DNA from: CAZKYP01 sp964556885
GTDB taxonomy: Bacteria > Planctomycetota > Phycisphaerae > Sedimentisphaerales > Anaerobacaceae
Length of the DNA stretch: 29,575 nt
Direction of reading: 5' to 3'
NCBI GenBank assembly: GCA_964556885.1
Contig: CAZKYP010000012.1
Location: forward strand, 1 to 29,575
Each line of letters begins with the position of its first letter. The stretch's first letter is position 1. Both the position numbers and the translations under genes were made by a program. The notes below the pieces were generated by a model. That model saw nothing but the letters and a program-made list of their open reading frames with translations. It was not told the origin of the DNA and searched no databases. Shown here piece by piece: positions 23,036 to 29,575 of the stretch.

Positions 23036-24322
23036 TCAGTCTGCCCCGAGGACCGATACCGTTGGCGGCTGGATTAAACGAGTTTGCCGGTTCAATCTGT
23101 CACGCCATATAATCACTTCCCGCAGATTCCCTTTGGCGATGTCCGCCTTGAGTGACAGCAGCTCATAATCATCGGTCTTACTGAGCAGTTCTTCCAGTTC
23201 TCTGAGTTGTTTAAAAATGCTTAATCTTTTTGCCTCGTTCTGGGCAGACTGTATCGAACGGTCGGCTAATTGGCTGTTGAAGTTCTCTATCCGTTCGCCG
23301 CCTGCGGCCCTGCTCAATTGCTCGCGCCTCTGTGCAAGTTCTATCCTGCTTCTTGTGATTTTCTCCTCTATGTCTCTAAGCTCGTCTGCCGGAGCCGTTC
23401 CGCTTTGGTATCGCGAGTTGGTGTTTGCTAATGCCTGTTTTTGATTTTCAAGCAGCCTTTCCAATTCACCGATGACATCGTCATTTGCGAGTTTTTCTCT
23501 CGATTTTGCCTGAGTTTCGGCAATTTGCCTTGCTATTGCTTCGACTGTGACCTGGTCGGTTGACTGGTTCATTTCAATCATCTGAAGCTCCCGGCGCATA
23601 GCGGAAATGTCGTCGAGAATCCTGTTTCTGTCAAGTATTCTTGAGCCGGAGATTTCATTCAGTACTTCCTGGATTTGGCGTACTTCATTTTCGGCTCGAG
23701 CAGCTTCCTCATCGGCAAATCTGAGACGGTCGTTAAACCTGTTTTTATATTCGTTGAAAGCATTATTTATAGTGATTCGCAGGTTATCGATGAGAGCATT
23801 CATAAATTCCTGGGCTGCCGGTTTGCGGACGCGGACAGTTTCAACATTAATAGCAATTCTTAAAAGAATCATTTGCTCTGGGGATGCGTTATAGAATTCT
23901 TGTCCCGGATTGCGGGGGGCATTAGGACGAGTATTGCCGGGTGTATTTCTATATGTCCCCATGGCCTCCGTTGTTAATTTTATTTCCTCCCCCGGCATAG
24001 GGATTGGTTGGATAGAATTGTCTCCGAGGAGTGCAATTGACATATCTTCTTTATCGGCCAGCCATTCGAGATCAAGGAATTCATCTGAGAAATTTGCATT
24101 AAGTACTTCCCTGGCTGCTTTGCCGGCGACACCGGAGCTTCGCAGCAGGTATTCGATGATATTTTCATCAAGAGGCAGTATGGCCGGATTCGATGTTATC
24201 TTGAGCAGGCAGCTTGCCGTAGTAGTATTCGAGAGTTCTTGTTCCGGTTCGGCTGAAATTGCCGTGCCTGTTGTAATAAGTGCCAGCATAAGAACGATGA
24301 TTAGACGCTTTGTGGTTTCCAT
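23036..24322 (-). CDS. Secreted coiled-coil protein of ECF sigma operon
   Basis: A 428-residue exported protein: signal peptide (METTKRLIIVLMLALITTGT, cleavage near AISAEP), an N-terminal alpha/beta part of about 150 residues (SNPAILPLDENIIEYLLRSS, IALLGDNSIQPI), then about 250 residues of charged helix with heptad spacing. One segment, YQSGTAPADELRDIEEKITR then SRIELAQRREQLSRAAGG, recalls TolC-type helical hairpins (YxSG...L..E....RI.LA). That resemblance is only by eye. It is last in a three-gene operon after an ECF sigma factor; its start overlaps the preceding gene by 22 nt, and AAAGGAG lies 8 nt before the ATG. The function is unknown; an envelope-spanning or chain-length-type protein is possible. 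Confidence 0.78.
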   Translation of the reverse strand: METTKRLIIVLMLALITTGTAISAEPEQELSNTTTASCLLKITSNPAILPLDENIIEYLLRSSGVAGKAAREVLNANFSDEFLDLEWLADKEDMSIALLGDNSIQPIPMPGEEIKLTTEAMGTYRNTPGNTRPNAPRNPGQEFYNASPEQMILLRIAINVETVRVRKPAAQEFMNALIDNLRITINNAFNEYKNRFNDRLRFADEEAARAENEVRQIQEVLNEISGSRILDRNRILDDISAMRRELQMIEMNQSTDQVTVEAIARQIAETQAKSREKLANDDVIGELERLLENQKQALANTNSRYQSGTAPADELRDIEEKITRSRIELAQRREQLSRAAGGERIENFNSQLADRSIQSAQNEAKRLSIFKQLRELEELLSKTDDYELLSLKADIAKGNLREVIIWRDRLNRQTRLIQPPTVSVLGAD

Positions 24323-24909
24323 TTCAAGTCTCCTTTTGAACTGTCATTTTTGGATTTTCTTTCTTCTATTTCTGTTAGTCGTTCGCGGGCGACTTTCGCC
24401 CACTGGTTTTCCGGAAAAAGCTTGATTACCCGTTTATATGTTTCGACGGCCGAATCGGTATCGTTCAATTCTCGATATAACCGGTCGGCCTGGTAAACGA
24501 GAATAAAGGCCGTTTTGTCGACTTGTTTGCTCATCTCTTCGAGCGGATCGGGAATGCTTGCGAGCCGGATTTCGAGCTTGTCGAGACGGGTTTGTCTTTG
24601 CTCCTGTTCGAGAACTTCATGGATCAGATTTATTGCGGCGTCGGTGCTCACCTGAAGCTGTTTTATCTGGATTTCAAGAGAGGCGATTTGTACCTGCCGC
24701 TCTGTCGTTTCAGTTCTGCTAATCGGAAGATACCGGATTCCAACAACAATCAGCAGTACAGCGGCAGCGGCTAAAGGTATTTTAATAAGTATCCGATATC
24801 CGAAATTTGCTTTTCTTCGGACTGCCGATATATCGATGTGAACCGGTGCAGGTGAGCCGGCGTTCTTGTCGGCCTCCTGAATCAGATTTTTTAATCTTTC
24901 TTCTGTCAT
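24301..24909 (-). CDS. Single-pass membrane protein with coiled coil and TPR-like end
   Basis: A 202-residue protein in the place where an anti-sigma factor is expected. A short N-terminal cytosolic part (MTEERLKNLIQEADKN and a basic VRRKANFGYR) leads to one membrane helix at about 38-58 (IPLAAAAVLLIVVGIRYLP). The rest is outside the cytosol if N-in: a coiled coil (QVQIASLEIQIKQLQ) and a TPR-like pair near the C-terminus (YQADRLYRELNDTDSAVETY, KRVIKLFPENQWAKVARERL). There is no zinc-finger anti-sigma motif. It may be a non-classical regulator of the sigma factor encoded 3 nt upstream, or an envelope protein under its control. Confidence 0.75.
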   Translation of the reverse strand: MTEERLKNLIQEADKNAGSPAPVHIDISAVRRKANFGYRILIKIPLAAAAVLLIVVGIRYLPISRTETTERQVQIASLEIQIKQLQVSTDAAINLIHEVLEQEQRQTRLDKLEIRLASIPDPLEEMSKQVDKTAFILVYQADRLYRELNDTDSAVETYKRVIKLFPENQWAKVARERLTEIEERKSKNDSSKGDLKWKPQSV

Positions 24910-24912
24910 AAT

Positions 24913-25458
24913 TTATTGCTCTATAATTTTTGATAATTCTTGTCTTAGCATTTTTCTGGCACGGCTAAGCCGGACTTCAAGGGCGTTTTGGGATACGCCT
25001 AAAATGCGGCTGGTTTCGTCCGTTGAAAACTCCTGTAAATACTTGAACACAATCGGCTCACGATATTTGGCCGGTAAAGCCGCTACCGCCCGACGGACCT
25101 GCTCGTATGTTTCTTTGTCTGCTGTTTCAACATGTGGCAGACTTGCCTTGAAGTCTTTAATCGGGATAGTTCGTGTCTGTCTAAGCTTCTGTCTGTATCG
25201 GTAGCTGCGGCATTTGTTTATTGTTATGGTAAAGAGCCATGTTTTCAGACTGCAATCGCGGCGGAATCTCTTCAGGCCGATGAACGCAGCGAGAAAGATG
25301 TCCTGCATGACATCATCAACTTCGCCGGGCCAGCCGAGAAGCCGATTGGCCAGTATCGCAATATCGCTGGAATATCGCTCGACAATACTGTTAAAAGCTG
25401 CTTCATCGCCCCGGCTGAATCGTTCGACCAGAAGTTCGTCTTCAATCATTTCCGCCAT
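24913..25458 (-). CDS. ECF-family RNA polymerase sigma factor (second)
   Basis: A 181-residue ECF sigma factor. Region 2 reads FNSIVERYSSDIAILANRLL, then EVDDVMQDIFLAAFIGLKRF; region 4 has VAALPAKYREPIVFKYLQEF, then STDETSRILGV and the recognition helix ALEVRLSRARKMLRQEL. An ATG three codons in (25449) is an alternative start; neither has a strong Shine-Dalgarno site. It differs clearly from the sigma at 5791. It is the first gene of a three-gene minus-strand operon, 3 nt before the next gene. The upstream side holds the terminator of the lpdA gene, so it has its own promoter. Confidence 0.92.
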   Translation of the reverse strand: MAEMIEDELLVERFSRGDEAAFNSIVERYSSDIAILANRLLGWPGEVDDVMQDIFLAAFIGLKRFRRDCSLKTWLFTITINKCRSYRYRQKLRQTRTIPIKDFKASLPHVETADKETYEQVRRAVAALPAKYREPIVFKYLQEFSTDETSRILGVSQNALEVRLSRARKMLRQELSKIIEQ

Positions 25459-25514
25459 GGCTGATATATTAGACTTATTAAGTGGGGAAAACTTACAGAA
25501 AAATTAACGAGAAT

Positions 25515-25550
25515 TGAAAAAAAGCCCCCGGAACTTATCCGGGGGCTTGA
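25515..25550 (-). terminator. Strong intrinsic terminator of lpdA
   Basis: AAGCCCCCGG (25522-25531) is fully complementary to CCGGGGGCTT (25539-25548), a 10-bp GC-rich stem with a 7-nt loop. On the minus strand it is followed by a run of U (A-tract around 25517-25523 on the plus strand). It lies 14 nt after the lpdA stop codon and isolates lpdA from the sigma operon. Confidence 0.93.
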
Positions 25551-25563
25551 AAAGCTATGTTTC

Positions 25564-26943
25564 TTACTTTGGGGGATTGTGCAGGCTCAGACCGAAGGCG
25601 TCTTCGGCGGCTTCCTTGAGAACTTCCGAGACTGTCGGATGCGGGAAACTTATTTCGGTAATCTTTTCCGTGGTACCTATCAACGCTCTGGCTGCGGCTA
25701 TCAGTTCCGTTACTATTGAGCCTACCATCGTGACGCCGATAATTTTTTTGGTGGAATTATCTTTTACGGCCCTTATTTCGCCGACGGTTTCGTTATGGGC
25801 GTTGCTTCGACCGTTCGCCTTGAAGAAAGACCTGCCGACGGACACGTCAAGCCCTTCGTCTTTACAGACCTGTTCGGATTTGCCGACCGATGCGATTTCA
25901 GGAAATGTATAAACGGCGCGTGGTATGAGATGGTAGTCTTCGATTTTCTCATCTCCTCCCGTGGCGTTTACAGCCGCAACTTCGGCCTCCGCAAACGCAC
26001 CGTGCGCCAGATAAGTTGTCCCTACCGCATCGCCGATGGCATAGATGTTGCTGACGTTGGTTTCCAATTTCTCATTTACTGCGATGACGGGGCCATTCAT
26101 CTGTAAATTCAGGGCGTCAATAGTTTCTTTATCTACCGCGGCTCTTCGACCGACGGAGATGAGCACTTTTTCAGCCTCGATTGCCTGGCCGCTTTCCAGA
26201 TTCACTTTTGCCGGAGTTGCACTTTTTTCAACTGAGATTACCTTCTGGCTGGTCAGAGAATCTATGCCTAATTTTTTGAATTCACGTTCGATTAATCGGC
26301 CGACCCATTCGTCCTCCATTGGAATCAATCGCGAAAGTGCTTCCACGATTGTCACCCTGGTTCCCATAGCCGCATATACACATGCCATCTCGCAGCCGAT
26401 TACGCCGCCGCCTACGACTACCATCGATTTCGGTATCTGCTGTAGGGCCAGAGTTTCCTTGCTGCTGATTATGGTTTGTCCGTCGAACGGTATTGTTGGA
26501 ATCTCGATTGGCTGCGAACCGGTTGCGAGGATTATATTTTTGGCTTCGATTTCCGTTGGGGTGTCAGATTCGATCTTGATTTTACCAGGCGCCGTCACGA
26601 CAGCCCTGCCCTGGATTATTTTTATTTTATTAGCCTGGATTAGTCCTGTTATGCCTTTGCGAAAGGCGGCCACTATGGCATCTTTCCTGGCCTGGATTTT
26701 CGGCCAGTTAGGAGTCGGAGCGGCAACGTCAATACCCATCAGAGCTGCGTGCTTGAACATAAGCAGAGTATGGGCCGAGGCCAGGAGTGTCTTGGATGGT
26801 ATGCAGCCGCAATTCAGACATGTTCCGCCCATCAGGTCCTTTTCGACGATTGCCACCGAAGCGCCTCTTTGTGCGCATCTAATAGCCGCTGAATAGCCAC
26901 CAGGCCCGCTGCCTATTACTACAACGTCGTAACTATCTGCCAT
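25564..26943 (-). CDS. lpdA: Dihydrolipoyl dehydrogenase
   Basis: A 459-residue flavin disulfide reductase, the E3 component of 2-oxoacid dehydrogenase or glycine cleavage complexes: it reoxidises dihydrolipoamide with NAD+. Visible parts: FAD-binding GSGPGGYSAAIRCAQRG (11-27), the redox pair C42/C47 in GGTCLNCGCIPSK, the NAD-binding VVVGGGVIGCEMACVYAAMG, the second FAD motif IYAIGDA, and the catalytic H435/E440 in HPTVSE. An extra Cys at 45 replaces the Val seen in many members. No E1, E2 or lipoyl-protein gene lies nearby, so it may serve complexes encoded elsewhere. It has its own strong terminator. Confidence 0.95.
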   Translation of the reverse strand: MADSYDVVVIGSGPGGYSAAIRCAQRGASVAIVEKDLMGGTCLNCGCIPSKTLLASAHTLLMFKHAALMGIDVAAPTPNWPKIQARKDAIVAAFRKGITGLIQANKIKIIQGRAVVTAPGKIKIESDTPTEIEAKNIILATGSQPIEIPTIPFDGQTIISSKETLALQQIPKSMVVVGGGVIGCEMACVYAAMGTRVTIVEALSRLIPMEDEWVGRLIEREFKKLGIDSLTSQKVISVEKSATPAKVNLESGQAIEAEKVLISVGRRAAVDKETIDALNLQMNGPVIAVNEKLETNVSNIYAIGDAVGTTYLAHGAFAEAEVAAVNATGGDEKIEDYHLIPRAVYTFPEIASVGKSEQVCKDEGLDVSVGRSFFKANGRSNAHNETVGEIRAVKDNSTKKIIGVTMVGSIVTELIAAARALIGTTEKITEISFPHPTVSEVLKEAAEDAFGLSLHNPPK

Positions 26944-26960
26944 AACTAACTCTCTATAAT

Positions 26961-26997
26961 GAATTTCGAATAATGAACGGAAAAATATCGAAATTCG
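26961..26997. repeat. Inverted 7-bp-type repeat upstream of lpdA (GAATTTC type)
   Basis: GAATTTC, GAATAAT and GAACGGA in 7-bp register (26961-26981), followed by GAAATTC on the other side. GAATTTCGA (26961-26969) is perfectly complementary to TCGAAATTC (26988-26996). It occupies the 73-nt gap between the HEAT-protein gene and lpdA, close to the lpdA start. Confidence 0.65.
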
Positions 26998-27016
26998 GTA
27001 TCTACAATTAAATACT

Positions 27017-29242
27017 TTATCTTCGCCTGTTCATACCGCCGGGGCGTTCCCGACGTGGTCCCCCGGGGAATCCGAAGAATCTGCCGTTTATGATTCTGTC
27101 GGCGCGATCGTTGACCTCTTCGGAAATATTCATATCGCGAATTTTTTGGGCAAGGCTTCTTGCCTCATTTCTGTCGATTCTGAGCATATTGCCGGCAAGT
27201 TCGACGACTGCGAGAGCGGCTTCCGTTTTCAGGTTTTCGTCGGAGGTAAAAGTCAGGAGTTTTTCAGCCACTTTCGGGCTGGGCAATGAACCCATTGTTG
27301 AAATAATCAGTCTTTTTTCCTCATCGCGACGTGCTGTATCAAACGCGCGCATGCAAAGGTCGGCCCGTTCGTCAATCGGGGCTGAGTAACCGGCTCCGAT
27401 TAGCCGCATCGCTCCTCTGGTTGTGAGTACGTAATGAATCAGTGATGTTTCCGGTTTCGATGCGATATCGAGCAATATTTTCGCTGCTTCGTAATCAGGC
27501 CAGTCACTCAGGGTGCGTATACCGCAGTCTTTCATGCTTTCATCTGTAGATTTGGTTGCTTCGATGACAATATTAAGAGACGTCGAGCCGCCGAGTGCAT
27601 TAAGACTGGAAAGCAGGGATAATTTGACATCTCCATTCTCAGCTTGCTGCATTTTTGTAATAATGACTTTTGTTTCTTTGTCTTTGTCATTATCGGGAAC
27701 CTTGGCTAATATTGATTTAAGGGTAGCTGTTGCATTTTTCCTGGCTGTGCTGGTTTTTGCATTGGTTAATAAACCGATTAATGCCGGTATGTCATCGGTC
27801 CCGGCGACATTAACGAGTGCCTTGTATGAAGCGGCGCTGATTTGTTCGTCATTATCTGATGCGTAACCGAGCAGAATTTGAGTTGCCCCTGGACTATGAC
27901 GCAGTCCCAAAAGGTTAATTGCCACGACACGTCCATTCACATCACCTGAAGCGGCCTGCGTCTTAATGGTTTCCTCGACACCGGCGCCTGTCATAATTGC
28001 AAGACCGTCTATAGCGGCTTCTTGTATATCGCCCCGACCGGTTGCTGCGACCAGTAAAAGTTCTTTAGCGGCCGTTTCGGTTCCTATCTTTGCAATAGCG
28101 TCTATCGCCGCCAGTTGTATGGATTCGTTCTCACTGTTCAGGACCTGTTTTATTGATTTGAGTGAAGAAGTGTCACCACGCTCGCCGATCAGGCAGAGTA
28201 CCTGTACCTGGGAATCCGGTTTGAGTTCAGGCAGCATTTGAGTAAGTGTTTCAGTAGAAGCTTTTGTCGGTGCAAGGCGGGCGGCCTGTACGGCTGCTGC
28301 GCGGATTTTCGGATTGTCGTCCTGAATTGCGTTAATAATTTCTTTATTGCCTTTTTCGGCGTCGCAAACGATAAGCCCGTTAATTGCCGCAGCACGAATA
28401 TTAGTTGGGGCCTGGTTATTACATAGAGAACTGAAAATTTTAGCGGCCTGGATTTTGTCTTTTTGTGTTAGTTTTGTCTGGGCTGTGTCGATTAGTCCTT
28501 CGGCGGCCTGGGTGGCTGTCGAAGAATTCGGTTTTTTTGCTGTTTCAAGCAGCGCCTGGATACTGTTTTCGTCACCGATATTTGACAATGCTTTTACGGC
28601 CGCAGCAGCAACTTTTGTATTGCGATCGTTTAGTGCTTCGATAATCGGCTTGATTGCAGCTTTTGAACCGCGTAATCCCAACGAATTAATCAGTCCGATT
28701 TTCCAGGTTGTGTCTTCGGTTGCCGCTAATTCCTTCAGAAGGGCTTCTGTTGCACCGGGGTTCGGATTTTTTTCGAGCGCGCGCCTGGCATAGTCGCGCA
28801 GATGTTTATCTTCCGACGACAGAAGTTTGGTCATCGCAGGAACCGATTCGGCCTTGCCGATACGTTCGATCTGTAGAACAAACCATTCACGTAAAGTATC
28901 CGGCATTTCTTTTTGCCCGATATATGTAATCATAACCTTTGCCAGTGTTTCGCGTTCAAGCTCAGCCCCCGGGCGTGCGGCGTATGAGCCGATGTCCTGT
29001 AATACGATTTGAGGCTCATATCGCGATTGAACATCATCTGCCGACATTAGCGGCATCAGGTAATCAATGGCTTTTTGATATGCCTGAGATAATTGTTCGG
29101 CGTTGCGCTGCGGAGCTTCGGCTTTGCCGGTTAGTTGATTAATAAGCTCTTGTGGACTCTGGGCGTGTCCGGCGGAATTACCGATAAAGAGAATCAGTAT
29201 CGCCGCTATAATGTTCGTTGTGACTGAGAATTGGCTTCTCAT
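27017..29242 (-). CDS. Secreted HEAT-repeat protein
   Basis: A 741-residue exported protein made almost entirely of HEAT/PBS-lyase-type helical repeats. The signal peptide is at about 1-28 (MRSQFSVTTNIIAAILILF, cleavage near GHAQS). Repeats of about 30-38 residues recur through the chain: ESVPAMTKLLSSEDKHLRDY, AAIKPIIEALNDRNTKVAAA, NSIQALLETAKKPNSSTATQ, ALIGLLTNAKTSTARKN. The tail is basic and rich in Gly, Pro and Arg (FPGGPRRERPGGMNRRR). Such solenoids bind proteins; the partner is unknown. An ATG ten codons upstream (29272) also opens the frame, but AAAGGA is correctly spaced only for 29242. It follows a Gfo/Idh/MocA gene 60 nt upstream. Confidence 0.88.
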   Translation of the reverse strand: MRSQFSVTTNIIAAILILFIGNSAGHAQSPQELINQLTGKAEAPQRNAEQLSQAYQKAIDYLMPLMSADDVQSRYEPQIVLQDIGSYAARPGAELERETLAKVMITYIGQKEMPDTLREWFVLQIERIGKAESVPAMTKLLSSEDKHLRDYARRALEKNPNPGATEALLKELAATEDTTWKIGLINSLGLRGSKAAIKPIIEALNDRNTKVAAAAVKALSNIGDENSIQALLETAKKPNSSTATQAAEGLIDTAQTKLTQKDKIQAAKIFSSLCNNQAPTNIRAAAINGLIVCDAEKGNKEIINAIQDDNPKIRAAAVQAARLAPTKASTETLTQMLPELKPDSQVQVLCLIGERGDTSSLKSIKQVLNSENESIQLAAIDAIAKIGTETAAKELLLVAATGRGDIQEAAIDGLAIMTGAGVEETIKTQAASGDVNGRVVAINLLGLRHSPGATQILLGYASDNDEQISAASYKALVNVAGTDDIPALIGLLTNAKTSTARKNATATLKSILAKVPDNDKDKETKVIITKMQQAENGDVKLSLLSSLNALGGSTSLNIVIEATKSTDESMKDCGIRTLSDWPDYEAAKILLDIASKPETSLIHYVLTTRGAMRLIGAGYSAPIDERADLCMRAFDTARRDEEKRLIISTMGSLPSPKVAEKLLTFTSDENLKTEAALAVVELAGNMLRIDRNEARSLAQKIRDMNISEEVNDRADRIINGRFFGFPGGPRRERPGGMNRRR

Positions 29243-29302
29243 TATTATTCCTTTCACTTCTGTTGTTGCCATTTATGAGGAATATTAACTGCCGATTGGT
29301 TA

Positions 29303-29575
29303 TCAAATGTACGGCGCACGATGCGGCCGGTCGAACCACCGTTCGGCTTCCGGATCATCGAGGATTTTTTCATTGACCGGGTCCCAATTGATTGGACGTC
29401 CGAGACGCTCGGCAATACCGCTAAGCTGACATATTGTCGCCGTGCGGTGGCCGATTTCCACGTCACAGATTGTTTTTTTGCGTGAACGAATACAATCGAG
29501 CCAGTTACCTTCGTGGTCATTCGATTCGTAAAGATGAATATCGTTCGGAAGCAGTGGGGCCATAGCCAGCTCGGC
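29303..29575 (-). CDS. Gfo/Idh/MocA-type oxidoreductase, C-terminal end (partial)
   Basis: Only the last 90 or so residues are in the window; the gene continues beyond the right edge. The segment NWLDCIRSRKKTICDVEIGH, then RTATICQLSGIAERLGRPIN and WDPVNEKILDDPEAERWFDR, ending RPHRAPYI, is the typical end of planctomycete Gfo/Idh/MocA sugar-type oxidoreductases, which use NAD(P) on sugars or inositol-like compounds. The NAD-binding domain is outside the window, so this rests on the tail alone. It is followed at 60 nt by the HEAT-repeat gene on the same strand, so the two may be co-transcribed. Confidence 0.85.
   Translation of the reverse strand, partial: AELAMAPLLPNDIHLYESNDHEGNWLDCIRSRKKTICDVEIGHRTATICQLSGIAERLGRPINWDPVNEKILDDPEAERWFDRPHRAPYI

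Noticed and set aside
26045..26896. Long plus-strand open frame (283 codons) opposite lpdA
   Set aside because: It lies fully inside the clear dihydrolipoyl dehydrogenase gene on the minus strand; its product has no recognisable domain and it is a shadow frame.
29254..29520. Minus-strand frame of 88 codons near the right edge
   Set aside because: It overlaps the oxidoreductase C-terminus in another frame and has no family-like sequence.
1..29575. Search for CRISPR arrays, tRNA, rRNA, insertion sequences, integrases and toxin-antitoxin pairs
   Set aside because: No spaced identical repeats, RNA gene patterns, transposase or integrase frames were seen; the region looks like stable chromosome and not a mobile island.

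Overview
The window looks like a chromosomal segment from a metagenome-assembled planctomycete, most likely class Phycisphaerae. This is inferred from gene content and not from any marker gene. The signs are secreted LamG / PA14 / CBM9-like proteins that share a C-terminal domain starting with an 'EDFEDYNDY'-type motif, a large HEAT-repeat secreted protein beside a Gfo/Idh/MocA-type oxidoreductase, two ECF sigma factor operons and a pyruvoyl-dependent arginine decarboxylase. A run of exactly 100 N (12774-12873) shows the contig was scaffolded.

Layout. Positions 1-1255 are AT-rich and mostly non-coding. They hold one small coiled-coil gene (455-718), a perfect 20-bp palindrome, and a promoter-hairpin-U-tract unit (930-1034) that could make a small RNA of about 70 nt. 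Positions 1256-5591 carry two secreted multidomain binding proteins that are partial duplicates of each other, including their 3' non-coding flanks and an unusual leader. After a terminator, 5791-9280 is a compact plus-strand cluster: ECF sigma, zinc-finger anti-sigma, YbjQ-like protein, lipoprotein, NfeD-like protein and slipin (SPFH), followed by a CPBP membrane protease. This looks like an envelope-stress module.

Positions 10313-11776 encode a two-step arginine to agmatine to putrescine route (pyruvoyl arginine decarboxylase plus agmatinase). Then come a coiled-coil lipoprotein, a radical SAM protein with a C-terminal helix-hairpin-helix region (interrupted by the N gap), and a transport block: CaCA exchanger, MFS transporter, CorA, a one-pore-loop TrkH-like protein fused to an RCK_C domain, and a UPF0316 membrane protein. 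A DHH phosphoesterase, a small unknown protein, a beta-propeller protein and purH finish the plus-strand half.

After a convergent junction near 22970-23036 everything is on the minus strand. Reading in the direction of transcription from the right edge: the C-terminus of a Gfo/Idh/MocA oxidoreductase, a HEAT-repeat secreted protein, dihydrolipoyl dehydrogenase with a strong terminator, then a second ECF sigma operon (sigma, membrane/TPR-like protein, secreted coiled-coil protein).

The most unusual genome-scale signal is a set of six intergenic spots carrying degenerate 7-bp tandem units, most of them folded back as inverted repeats. They use several different word families (GTACTGC, GTAACTG, CACAAGT, GAAAACA, GAATTTC) but the same period. 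The other leading candidates for something undescribed are the orphan small RNA, the twin orphan Shine-Dalgarno leaders and the one-repeat TrkH-like/RCK_C protein.
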